In this document: positions 34,371-42,613 of the stretch, piece after piece
Layout of the letters: each line of letters begins with the position of its first letter
Numbering within the stretch: the stretch's first letter is position 1
DNA from: Nanosynbacter sp.
GTDB taxonomy: Bacteria; Patescibacteriota; Saccharimonadia; Saccharimonadales; Saccharimonadaceae
DNA length: 64,000 bases
NCBI GenBank assembly: GCA_015257455.1
Contig: JABZKD010000002.1
Coordinates: forward strand, 1 to 64,000
Direction: 5' to 3'
Position numbers and translations under genes: made by a program
Notes under the pieces: generated by a model
Seen by the model: only the letters and a program-made list of their open reading frames with translations
What the model was told of the DNA's origin: nothing
Database searches by the model: none

Positions 34371-36221
34371 ATGGCGGATAAATTCGATTTTGACCTCGAG
34401 GTCAATCCGATTGAAACAGGCCCAAAAAATCAAAACAAGGAAACTGGGGTAAGTGCCAATAGTGTGCATTTTAGCGCCCAGGCGTCAGAGTCGGCTAAAA
34501 CACAAAGTGTAGATACTGAAATTCCAAAAACCGAAAGTTCCAGCGTTTTATCGGATGATTTGATTAATAATATGGCCGATTCTATCTCTGAAGAATCAGT
34601 AGGAAATCCGATTTTAGCCGCCGAAGTTGCAGAAGATGTCACAGCTTCTGAAAATGTCGCAGATTCTGAATCTATTGAAGCCTCTAAAAAAACTGAAGCT
34701 TCCGAAGATATTGAAGACTCTGAAAAAACCGATACTTCTGAAAGCGCCAAAATCTCAGAAGACAAAGATCATATTCTCGACGAGGTTCTTAAAGAAAACA
34801 ATTACGAGGAGCCGGTCGAAGATTCCGCTCCGGTCGCTATTTCTGAGTCAGCCTCTGAAGGGGTTTCTGAGTTTGCTTCAAGCTCCGCGTCTGACCCTGC
34901 TTCTGAAACTACTTCTGAGTCTACTACTGAGTCTAACTCTGATTCCGCTTCCGAAAAAACCGAAGCGGATACCGACGTCGAAACTCCGGCCAAAAAAGAA
35001 AAAACCAAAGCTCAAAAAATCTTCCTCCATCTCCTTGCCGCTCTTATTGCTGCTGGTATTGCGCTCTTTGTTTACTTTTTCTTCTTCGCAAACGTCAGTG
35101 CCAGTACTTTTTCTAAAATCTTCCATAAAGTTAGTGGTTCCGATATTGAATTTCAGCAATTCGTTACCGGCGATACCTTAAACACTAAGGGTGAAAGTCA
35201 AATTCAGCAGGCTGACCTTCGCGTTAGTTTGAGTCGCGGTAGTACAGAAAATTCTGCCGCCGTCCACGCCACTCTAAATTTCACCATGAAGGGCGATAAT
35301 TCGCCAATCCTGCTCGGCCTTGAGGGGATTTTGGCCGAGGATGGCAAAATTTACCTTAAACTCGATCATCTAAAGGATAGTTTGACCGCAGTGCTGAAAG
35401 GTTCTGGTAAAGCAATTGATTCAGAAATGCAAAAATCGCTCGATGATTTTGCGATGGAAATTGAAAATAAATGGCAGCGTATCGATGCCGAGGAAGTAGT
35501 CGCAGGGTTTAGTGGTGCGCTAGGCTTTACCTTACCAAAAGTTTTACAGAACGGTATTGCCGGGACTCTTTCTTGTGTGACTCAAAATATCGGTAAGACT
35601 CATAATCAGCAGTCCGAACTCATGACTAAGCTTTACCGCGACAATGAATTTGCTAATTTTACTGAATTAAACAACGAAGAGTCTGCTAGCTACGCTAAGC
35701 TTTCGGGTGATCTCGGTAAACTCTACCGCATTACTTTTAACGACAATAAACTTAGTCGCTTCCTCGAGGCTGCCAATAAAGCCTCCCAAAATACCGAAAT
35801 TTCTAAATGTCTCTCGAATGCCTACTCTCTTGCCCCAAACTCCTATGAAGAGGAAGAGCAGGGTGTTTTGAAGGATAAAACCATCAAAGATTACGACAAA
35901 TATATCCAAGAAATTAAGAGCACTGTTAATATCTTCGTGGGTATCGATACTTTTACGGGCGATATCAAGGGGCTAATCTTTGCCACTCCTAACCAGAAGA
36001 ATTCAAAAGAGCTTGACCAGACTCACGCCGTGATGCGTTTCAAAGATTCTAAGAAAAAGGAAATTAAAGTCCCAGCTGAGTCCACCCCAATCTTTGATAG
36101 TCTAAGCAAGATTTTGAAGCTTGATCAATTCGAGGAAATCATGAAAAAGACTCCACTTCAAAACCCACTTCAGGGCACCACCGATGCTGAAAAACTCTTA
36201 AAAGACGCCAATCTTATCTAA
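34371..36221 (+). CDS. Single-pass membrane protein with acidic Ser-rich cytoplasmic region
   Basis: 616 residues, family not recognised. Residues 1-215 are an acidic Ser/Glu/Ala/Thr low-complexity region with repeated ASE and SES phrases. A transmembrane helix (about 222-245, LLAALIAAGIALFVYFFFFA) follows, then a folded extracytoplasmic domain of about 370 residues with HATLNFTMKGDNSPILLGLE and two well-separated Cys that could form a disulfide. A DsbA-like protein is encoded at 43778. TATGCTAAAAT at about 34319 and AGAAAGGGA before the ATG give a leadered mRNA. Confidence 0.65.
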   Translation: MADKFDFDLEVNPIETGPKNQNKETGVSANSVHFSAQASESAKTQSVDTEIPKTESSSVLSDDLINNMADSISEESVGNPILAAEVAEDVTASENVADSESIEASKKTEASEDIEDSEKTDTSESAKISEDKDHILDEVLKENNYEEPVEDSAPVAISESASEGVSEFASSSASDPASETTSESTTESNSDSASEKTEADTDVETPAKKEKTKAQKIFLHLLAALIAAGIALFVYFFFFANVSASTFSKIFHKVSGSDIEFQQFVTGDTLNTKGESQIQQADLRVSLSRGSTENSAAVHATLNFTMKGDNSPILLGLEGILAEDGKIYLKLDHLKDSLTAVLKGSGKAIDSEMQKSLDDFAMEIENKWQRIDAEEVVAGFSGALGFTLPKVLQNGIAGTLSCVTQNIGKTHNQQSELMTKLYRDNEFANFTELNNEESASYAKLSGDLGKLYRITFNDNKLSRFLEAANKASQNTEISKCLSNAYSLAPNSYEEEEQGVLKDKTIKDYDKYIQEIKSTVNIFVGIDTFTGDIKGLIFATPNQKNSKELDQTHAVMRFKDSKKKEIKVPAESTPIFDSLSKILKLDQFEEIMKKTPLQNPLQGTTDAEKLLKDANLI

Positions 36222-36303
36222 TAACCTAAAAAATATTACGGTCTGAGATATTAACTTAGGTGTAAATTTTGTAAAAAATCAAAAATATTTTATAATTAAA
36301 ATA

Positions 36304-37584
36304 ATGATTTCGGCGGAACTCAAAGCTAAACTGAAAACACTCCCCAGTAGCCCTGGGGTGTATTTTCATAAAAACCGCGAAGGGGAAGTGATTTATGTGG
36401 GCAAGGCGGCGGTCTTGAAAAATCGGGTCCGCCAATACTTCCAAAACACCGAAAAAGATCCCAAAACTGAAGCTTTAGTGGCGGAAATTCACGACACCGA
36501 TTGGTTAATCGTCGACACCGAGATGGATGCGCTTTTTCTCGAGTCGGAAATGATTAAGCGCTATATGCCTAAGTGGAATATTTTACTTCGTGACGATAAG
36601 ACCGTCAGCTACGTGCGCATTAATATGGATCAGCCGGTGCCGGATGTTTCGATTACGCGAAATCCCCTCGATGACAAGGCGACTTATATCGGCCCGTTTT
36701 ACGCCAAAACTACTATCATTAAGGCGCTGCGAGTATTAAGAAAGATTTTTCCTTATTACGATAAACCTTATAATGGCAAGAAAACCCTCGACACCGATCT
36801 CGGTCTCACGCCAGGTATCGAAATTGGTAAAACTACCGAAAAAGCTTATAAAACTGAGCTTCGTCGCCTCATCCGTTATCTGAACGGCGACCGCGACAAC
36901 CTGCTCACAGAAATTGAGCGCGATATGCACCGTCACGCTTCGCTCGGTGAATTCGAAATGGCGGCTAAACTGCGTGATGAGTATTTTGGTTTGAAAGGTT
37001 TGAAGCGAAAAATTATTTTTTCCGATAAAGAATTTCTCGATTTGTCTTCTGATCAGGCATTGTTGCAGCTTCAGAAACTCCTTAATCTTGAATCAGTACC
37101 GCGTCGCATTGAGGGGTATGATATTTCGCATATTTCTGGCTCCGATACCGTGGCTAGCATGGTAGTTTTCAAAAATGGTGTGGCCAGTCGTGCCGATTAC
37201 CGTAAATTTAAGATTCGTAGTAGTAAAAATGATGACACCGCCAGTATGCGTGAGGTGGTGACGCGCCGTCTCAAACATCAGGAATGGGAATATCCTGATT
37301 TGATTATCTTGGATGGTTCCGACTTGCAACTTCGCGCCGTGCTACCTCTGTTGATTGAGGCTAAAATCCCCGCCATCGGCCGTAATAAATCCGGTGACCA
37401 TACTAGAAACGCGGATGTTAATTTAATTATTCCACACTCACACCAGGGGATTCTGAGTTTTTCCAGTCAAGTTTTTTCTAATGAATCACATCTCGCCAAG
37501 CTTATCGCACGCATCGACGAAGAGGCGCATCGTTTTGCCATTACTTTTCATCGTCAGCTCCGCAATAAGCGCATGTTTAAATAA
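36304..37584 (+). CDS. uvrC: UvrC excinuclease subunit, short and cysteine-free
   Basis: UvrC makes both incisions in nucleotide excision repair. The GIY-YIG domain is clear (PSSPGVYFHKNREGEVIYVG, residues 15-34), followed by the UVR motif region (about 215-250) and the RNase H-like 5' nuclease domain (GYDISHISGSDTVASMVVF). The protein stops at 426 residues (HRQLRNKRMFK), just where the tandem HhH domain usually begins, while typical UvrC is near 600. The Cys-rich Fe-S region between the nuclease domain and UVR is LDTDLGLTPGIEIG, with no Cys, and none occurs in the whole protein. No frameshifted remainder is seen downstream. TATAAT lies 7 bases before the ATG. Confidence 0.92.
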   Translation: MISAELKAKLKTLPSSPGVYFHKNREGEVIYVGKAAVLKNRVRQYFQNTEKDPKTEALVAEIHDTDWLIVDTEMDALFLESEMIKRYMPKWNILLRDDKTVSYVRINMDQPVPDVSITRNPLDDKATYIGPFYAKTTIIKALRVLRKIFPYYDKPYNGKKTLDTDLGLTPGIEIGKTTEKAYKTELRRLIRYLNGDRDNLLTEIERDMHRHASLGEFEMAAKLRDEYFGLKGLKRKIIFSDKEFLDLSSDQALLQLQKLLNLESVPRRIEGYDISHISGSDTVASMVVFKNGVASRADYRKFKIRSSKNDDTASMREVVTRRLKHQEWEYPDLIILDGSDLQLRAVLPLLIEAKIPAIGRNKSGDHTRNADVNLIIPHSHQGILSFSSQVFSNESHLAKLIARIDEEAHRFAITFHRQLRNKRMFK

Positions 37585-37614
37585 AATCGCGTCAAATCGT
37601 GCTACAATAGGCTT

Positions 37615-37980
37615 ATGATAAAAAAGCAAATTAAGTTTTTCATCCTACGCTGGATTGTCTCCTCATTCTTGATGTGGGTCTGTGTCAAACTTTTTGGTCG
37701 CGTCGATCAAGGAGTTGATACTTTTGGGGTCTTCGTCACCGCTGGCCTCGTGCTTTCTGTGGTTCAAACCATCGTGAAACCAATTTTAACTATTTTCGCT
37801 CTACCTCTGATTTTACTAACTATGGGAATTTTTAACCTAGTGCTCAACATTGCAATGTTGTGGTTGGTCGTACACTTGGTTCCACATATTTCTATCTCTG
37901 GTATCCAGCTAGTCTGGTCATGGTTGCTTATGAGTGTCCTGACAAGTCTTGTTAATTTCGTCATTCCAGACTATAATTAA
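37615..37980 (+). CDS. Phage-holin-family IV (PF04020-like) membrane protein
   Basis: 121 residues with four hydrophobic segments and the family phrases LVLSVVQTIVKPILTIFALP and LTMGIFNLVLNIAMLWLV. The holin name is historical; these are common chromosomal membrane proteins of unknown function. TACAAT with an upstream TG lies 6 bases before the ATG, so it is probably leaderless. The 3-bp gap to secG suggests cotranscription. Confidence 0.78.
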   Translation: MIKKQIKFFILRWIVSSFLMWVCVKLFGRVDQGVDTFGVFVTAGLVLSVVQTIVKPILTIFALPLILLTMGIFNLVLNIAMLWLVVHLVPHISISGIQLVWSWLLMSVLTSLVNFVIPDYN

Positions 37981-37983
37981 ATT

Positions 37984-38217
37984 ATGAATATTGGAAGTAT
38001 CCTCGAAAGTGTAAGTCTTATCTCGGCTGTTCTCGCCATGCTCCTTATTTTATTGCAACAACGCGGCGCCTCTCTCGGTGCAGGTTTTGGTGCAAGTGGT
38101 GAATTATATACCACCCGTCGAGGTCTCGAAAAATCCCTCTTTAATGCCACTGTGGTGTTGGTCGTGATGTTCGTCGCCTCAATCTTAGGTATGCTTTTGC
38201 TGCCTACCATTAGTTAA
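37984..38217 (+). CDS. secG: Preprotein translocase subunit SecG
   Basis: 77 residues, two transmembrane helices separated by the typical loop QQRGASLGAGFGASGELYTTRRG. SecG assists SecYE/A protein export. It sits between the small membrane protein and the OppA-like gene with 3-bp spacers. Confidence 0.92.
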   Translation: MNIGSILESVSLISAVLAMLLILLQQRGASLGAGFGASGELYTTRRGLEKSLFNATVVLVVMFVASILGMLLLPTIS

Positions 38218-38220
38218 ATT

Positions 38221-39984
38221 ATGAATAAGACCCTCAAAAAACGTAGTCAAAAAATTTCCAAAAAAATTACGCTCTTTGGTCGCAAAATCAGCGAAAACAG
38301 TAAAGAGCATGTCAAGGAGAACTTGATCGGTCATATTTCGCATGTGAAAAATGTCCGTCTCTTTGTCTTGGAATGGGTGCTTTTAATCTTAGCTATTCTG
38401 CTTTTTGCCACCGTGCAATCAGTTTGGTATTCTGAATCTTACGCCGTGGAAACCTACACCGATGGTGGTAATTTTACCGAAGGTACTCTAGGCAAGATTA
38501 ACTCTATGAATCCGCTTTTTGCTACTACTTTCTCGGAAGAGGCTCTTTCTCGTCTGATGTTTGCGCGCCTCGCCGAGATTGATTATTCTGGCCATACTGG
38601 TGCGGGTCTGGCGGAAAGTATCATTAGTAATACTACTGGCGATGAGTGGACGGTGCGTTTGCGCCAGAATTTGAAATGGTCAGATGGCGACGATCTTACT
38701 ACGGAAGATGTGCTATATACAGTCAATACGATTAAGAGTGCTTCTCTAAAATCGAACTTCAGTAATAAATTAAATGGTGTCACCGTACGCCAAGCTGAAG
38801 ATGGTTCACTGGTTTTTAAGCTCGAAAATACTAATGCTTTCTTCGAAAGTAATTTGAATTTCCCCATCCTTCCAGCCCATATTTTGAAGGATGTGAAGCC
38901 GGAGCAATTGAATGAGCATAAAATGTTTACCAAGCCAATTTCTTCGGGTCCGTTCGTCTTTAAGGCTACCCAAACCATCGGTAATGAAGGCGAAAAAGTA
39001 GTCTATTTGAACCGTAACCAAAATTATTACAAGGGAAAGACTCTGCTTGATAGTTTTTCTATCCATGCTTTCTTAACCACTGACGCGATCAAAGCTTCTC
39101 TGAAATCCGGCTCCATTACTGCCACCGGCAGCCTTCCGTCTCGTTACACTACGGAGCTTCTCAATGAAAAAAGCCTCAAGGAGCAACAAACCACCGTTAA
39201 TTATGGCGTCTTTGCCTTCCTAAATACGACCTCTACTTCCAATACCGCGCTTCAAGATAAGGCCTTCCGCCAGGCACTTCGTCAAGGTTTGAACTATGGC
39301 AATCTTTTATCCGGTCTAAACGGCGAACAAGCTCTTAAATTCCCGATCACTGAGCAGCAGGCCAAGACTCTATCTTTCCCAGAGGCCGCTACTACCAATG
39401 TTACTGAAGCCAAATCTAAGCTGGATAATTTTAAGGCCAATAAGCCAGAATATTTTGGCACCGATCTTCGTATTGTTACGGTCAAGGGTGATAAATATAT
39501 GGAAGAAATCGCCAACCGTCTCGGTGAACAGCTAAAATCTCTTGGTGTACCAAACCAGGTTGCCGCCTATGAGGCTTCCCAGGATTTTACGCTTAATGTG
39601 CTTCGTCCACGTAATTATGATATTTTGATCTATGAAATCGCCATGGGCGCCGATCCGGATGTGGTGCCTTATTATCACTCGGCTGAAGCTACCGAAAATG
39701 GCTATAATCTGAGTAATTATAAGAACGCCACAGTTTCGAACTTGATTCTCAGTGCTAGAAACACGATTGATACCTCACTGCGCGACGCCAAATATCGTAA
39801 ATTCCTCGAAATCTGGCTCGACGATGTACCTTCGATCGCGCTTTATCAATCTAGCTTGCCATATTTTATGAATAAAAATGTGCGCGCCTTCTCGGCGGAC
39901 CAGCACCTAGTCTCGGGTGAAGACCGCTTTAACGATATTATTAATTGGTCTGTAAAGAAGACTTTCAAAAATCGTACTCCGTAA
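38221..39984 (+). CDS. Membrane-anchored peptide-binding protein (OppA/SBP_bac_5 family)
   Basis: 587 residues. After a basic N-terminus a transmembrane anchor (about 43-62, LEWVLLILAILLFATVQSVW) replaces the lipobox usual for Gram-positive binding proteins. The rest is an extracellular SBP_bac_5 domain: EGTLGKINSMNPLFATTFSE, LRQNLKWSDGDDLTTEDVLYT, SSGPFVFK, and VLRPRNYDILIYEIAMGADPD. It should capture peptides for an ABC importer, whose permease genes are not in the window. It follows secG by 3 bp. Confidence 0.85.
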   Translation: MNKTLKKRSQKISKKITLFGRKISENSKEHVKENLIGHISHVKNVRLFVLEWVLLILAILLFATVQSVWYSESYAVETYTDGGNFTEGTLGKINSMNPLFATTFSEEALSRLMFARLAEIDYSGHTGAGLAESIISNTTGDEWTVRLRQNLKWSDGDDLTTEDVLYTVNTIKSASLKSNFSNKLNGVTVRQAEDGSLVFKLENTNAFFESNLNFPILPAHILKDVKPEQLNEHKMFTKPISSGPFVFKATQTIGNEGEKVVYLNRNQNYYKGKTLLDSFSIHAFLTTDAIKASLKSGSITATGSLPSRYTTELLNEKSLKEQQTTVNYGVFAFLNTTSTSNTALQDKAFRQALRQGLNYGNLLSGLNGEQALKFPITEQQAKTLSFPEAATTNVTEAKSKLDNFKANKPEYFGTDLRIVTVKGDKYMEEIANRLGEQLKSLGVPNQVAAYEASQDFTLNVLRPRNYDILIYEIAMGADPDVVPYYHSAEATENGYNLSNYKNATVSNLILSARNTIDTSLRDAKYRKFLEIWLDDVPSIALYQSSLPYFMNKNVRAFSADQHLVSGEDRFNDIINWSVKKTFKNRTP

Positions 39985-40143
39985 AACGTAGGGTGTATTC
40001 AGATCTCGATTTTGGATAAAAAATTCCAAAAATCGTGCCCCTATAATAGGAAAAAGAATTCCAAAAAAATTACACCCCTCGCAATGGGAATAATTTTAAG
40101 ATTTTTCGCCCCATAGTGAAAAAATATGTTATAATAAACATAT

Positions 40144-40228
40144 GCACCTGTGGTGAAATTGGTATACACGCTACCTTGAGGTGGTAGTGCCTTCGGGTGT
40201 GCTAGTTCGAGTCTAGTCAGGTGCACCA
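40144..40228 (+). tRNA. tRNA-Leu (GAG)
   Basis: 85 nt with long variable arm and encoded CCA. Acceptor GCACCTG/CAGGTGC, anticodon loop TTGAGGT. TTATAAT (about 40129-40135) is the -10. Confidence 0.96.
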
Positions 40229-40262
40229 ACTAAAGAAGTCTACCTTGGTAGACTTTTTTAGT
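40229..40262 (+). terminator. Terminator after tRNA-Leu(GAG)
   Basis: AACTAAAG-AAGTCTACC/GGTAGACTT-TT-TTTAGTT long stem with internal T-run. Confidence 0.85.
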
Positions 40263-40312
40263 TGGTACCTAGATTAGACGAGAACGTAGTTCGCCTGGAC
40301 GACGAAGCGAGT

Positions 40313-40383
40313 GAAAGAAAAAAGCTAGCTTTTTTCTTTCTGAGTGAGGAGGAACAGATATTTTTCTTGTAAAGAAAAATATC
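40313..40383. repeat. Two strong palindromes
   Basis: 40313-40340 is a perfect 28-bp palindrome (14+14, GAAAGAAAAAAGCT and its complement). 40357-40383 is a 12-bp stem (GATATTTTTCTT) with a 3-nt loop. The surrounding 40263-40440 holds no supported ORF. Confidence 0.8.
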
Positions 40384-40458
40384 GACTAGTCAGATCATTA
40401 AAATAACTCCTAACGAAGTTCTTTTTTTTGTTGTACAAATTGTGAACGACTGGTGATA

Positions 40459-40487
40459 TTGACTTTTTGGGCCTGATTTGATATGAT
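40459..40487 (+). promoter_or_regulatory. Promoter of candidate small RNA
   Basis: TTGACT (40459-40464), 17-bp spacer, TATGAT (40482-40487). Confidence 0.65.
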
Positions 40488-40493
40488 GTAGGT

Positions 40494-40551
40494 ATATCAC
40501 GACGCAGGGATGCACCGAACGGAGAAATACCTAAGGCGAACCTGCTTTTTT
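40494..40551 (+). ncRNA. Candidate small RNA, about 58 nt
   Basis: A near-consensus promoter is followed by a short stretch closed by GCAGG (40504-40508) pairing with CCTGC (40541-40545) and T6. No ORF fits, and the next gene is on the other strand. An outer inverted repeat AGGTAT/ATACCT (40490-40495, 40527-40532) interleaves with this stem, so if transcription starts early enough the RNA could form a pseudoknot. It matches no known RNA family by eye. Confidence 0.5.
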
Positions 40552-40561
40552 GATTATCAGT

Positions 40562-41071
40562 CTATTTCTTCTTAAACTCAATCTTGCTTCTTATGGCAGG
40601 ATCGTCAAGATATACTCTATATGTATCAGCCATGCGACGTTTATAGAGCGAAGACAAATTCTTGCGGCTTGGTGCTAGTAATTTTTCAAATTTATCTTTT
40701 TGGATTAAATAATCGACCATGCGCCAATAGTCTCCGTCGCCGGATACGAGTACTACTTTATCAAATTTTTCTTTTTCGGCCAAACTCTTCATAACCGTGA
40801 ATACTATATCCGTATCCACATTACCTTTCTTCTTACTAAGTGCGCTTTCGGCATGTTCGCGAAAGATGACAATATACCCAAATTTCTGAAGCGCACTGTA
40901 GAGGTCTTGGTTCTTCGGATCATAGGCACCAATAAAGTAGTAGGCCTCATTTACGTTGTACTTTTGGCTAAGATATACACGAAATCTCTTCAAGTCAACA
41001 TTCCAGGATGGATTAGTCTTGAAAGTGCCAAGCTTAAGGTTTTGTCCGTCGATGAAAGCCTGATTATTCAT
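40562..41071 (-). CDS. NYN-domain (LabA/DUF88) RNase-like protein
   Basis: 169 residues with the PIN-like NYN fold and its conserved acids: FIDGQNL at the N-terminus, KGNVDTDIVFTVM, and VLVSGDGDYWRMVDYL. NYN proteins are predicted metal-dependent RNases. Base composition is more AT-rich than the housekeeping blocks, and together with GNAT and HNH genes it forms an accessory stretch beside tRNA-Leu. Confidence 0.85.
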   Translation of the reverse strand: MNNQAFIDGQNLKLGTFKTNPSWNVDLKRFRVYLSQKYNVNEAYYFIGAYDPKNQDLYSALQKFGYIVIFREHAESALSKKKGNVDTDIVFTVMKSLAEKEKFDKVVLVSGDGDYWRMVDYLIQKDKFEKLLAPSRKNLSSLYKRRMADTYRVYLDDPAIRSKIEFKKK

Positions 41072-41234
41072 ATCTATATTGTATCATGAGGCGCAAGATA
41101 CATTGACATTGTTGCCTTTAATAAGGCTTATTCATTGGCCATTCATAACGCAGCTGGCAATACATAAGATATATTTGTAGTCCTCGGCTAGACGCATACC
41201 ATTAAAATAGCCCCTTATGGAGTTCTTTTTTACA

Positions 41235-41732
41235 TTAAACCTTTAGTATCATCTCTAAGTCATGACGTATGAAGCCATTTTTTTCGTAGACAGCTACCGC
41301 ATGTTTATTATCAGATAGGACCAGTAGTCGTATACTGGTGCAATTTTTTGATATAAAATATTTTTTCATTTCGTCGAGTAGTTGCTGTCCAGTACCACCT
41401 CCCCTATATTCTGGCTTCACAAATAGTAGGCCAACCCAGCCTTCTTTGGAAGGATTATGTGTTAAATCATAAAAAGTATCGGCGCCCTTTTTATGTTCAA
41501 TTATTACCCCTTGAATAAACCCAATAATTTGATCTTTTTCTTCAGCAACAAAAATCTTGCCATCCATAGTATTGGCATCATCTATCATTTTTTGCATATA
41601 GCGACGAGCGTCTTTAATACTTTTATATGGTAGAGAGTCGCGTGTTTTATCAATTTCTGAAAAATACTTTTGGAGGTCAAATTGCATTTTGTCGATATTT
41701 TTTCGGTCATTTATATTCATCTCTCTAATCAT
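41235..41732 (-). CDS. GNAT-family N-acetyltransferase
   Basis: About 165 residues, starting MIREMNIND at 41732, where TTGAGGAAG forms the ribosome site. The longer start is a TTG within that site. Acetyl-CoA binding motif A is LLFVKPEYRGGGTGQQLLDEM, and the C-terminal part is VLSDNKHAVAVYEKNGFIR. Substrate unknown. The 163 bp between it and the NYN gene show no further gene. Confidence 0.85.
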   Translation of the reverse strand: MIREMNINDRKNIDKMQFDLQKYFSEIDKTRDSLPYKSIKDARRYMQKMIDDANTMDGKIFVAEEKDQIIGFIQGVIIEHKKGADTFYDLTHNPSKEGWVGLLFVKPEYRGGGTGQQLLDEMKKYFISKNCTSIRLLVLSDNKHAVAVYEKNGFIRHDLEMILKV

Positions 41733-41777
41733 TTTTTTCTTCCTCAATGTATTTAAAATGTTTATATGCTCGACATT

Positions 41778-42587
41778 TTAGTAACTTCTCTGTTCAGGGC
41801 ATCCGCCAAGTACACTATTCATGGCGGATTTTTCCGCTTCCGTGACCCAGAGATTATATTTTTTCTTCACCGAAATCTGGCGTGCCACGTATTGGCAACG
41901 AAAACTCTTATTTTTCGGTAGCCAGCTTGCCGCGTCACTATCGGATTTCTGTTGGTTGGCTGGACCGTCTACTGCGGCAAGATTTAGTGGATCAGTCGCA
42001 ATCTGGAATCTGACTTCACTACTGAGATATTGTGCGCCTTTCTGCCAGGCATCCGAAAGTGCCACGATGTGGTCAATTTGAATCTTCTTGCCAATTTCTT
42101 CACGGCTCGAAAAACTCATCCAAGTTCCAGTGTATGGCTCGTAAAAACTTCCCGAAATTACATTACACTTTTGGCCAGTCTTCGCCGTCTCGCCAAAATC
42201 CCGCTTCAAGATGCGTTGTCTCAAGTTGCACCCCTCAATCTCTGGCCAATTCTTGTAAAACTCTGTGCGTTTATAGCCGGTCTTTGGCGCGCGACCTTTC
42301 ACTTCGAGGCTGGATAAGACCTCGCTTGCTAGTGGTTTAGAGTTTGAAGTATCAGAGCCGTCCAGAGGTGTTGCAGTGTCGAGCTTATTCGTGTTTCCCG
42401 GATTTTCTGCGTGATTAGTTATGCTAGGGTCGTTACTTTTGATCGATTCGGTGCTTCTGCCCTGTTGTTCGGAATGGACCGGCGTGTAATTATAAGATTT
42501 TGGATTTAGCGCCACTGTCAGCAAGAACAAACCCAGCAAGCTTAGGCCGGTTACTACACGTCTTTTGAGTAAGCGTCTATTCTGCAT
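41778..42587 (-). CDS. Secreted HNH endonuclease (DUF1524/GmrSD C-terminal type)
   Basis: 269 residues. The basic N-terminus with a hydrophobic helix (about 11-26) directs export or anchoring, and residues 30-90 are a Ser/Thr/Asn-rich linker. The nuclease domain contains KKIQIDHIVALSDAWQKGA (HNH-type His), LNLAAVDGPANQQKSDSDAA and three Cys possibly in disulfides. Extracellular nucleases of this kind degrade environmental DNA, which would suit an organism that cannot make nucleotides; that role is inferred. Confidence 0.82.
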   Translation of the reverse strand: MQNRRLLKRRVVTGLSLLGLFLLTVALNPKSYNYTPVHSEQQGRSTESIKSNDPSITNHAENPGNTNKLDTATPLDGSDTSNSKPLASEVLSSLEVKGRAPKTGYKRTEFYKNWPEIEGCNLRQRILKRDFGETAKTGQKCNVISGSFYEPYTGTWMSFSSREEIGKKIQIDHIVALSDAWQKGAQYLSSEVRFQIATDPLNLAAVDGPANQQKSDSDAASWLPKNKSFRCQYVARQISVKKKYNLWVTEAEKSAMNSVLGGCPEQRSY

Positions 42588-42613
42588 CTAAGTCAAACCT
42601 TAATAAATTAATT

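Noticed and set aside
34430..35181. Overlapping ORFs in the Ser/Glu-rich region of 34371-36221
   Set aside because: They are shadow frames of low-complexity coding sequence and have no ribosome sites.
37615..37980. Prophage holin
   Set aside because: The match is to a chromosomal membrane-protein family with a historical holin name; no phage genes surround it.
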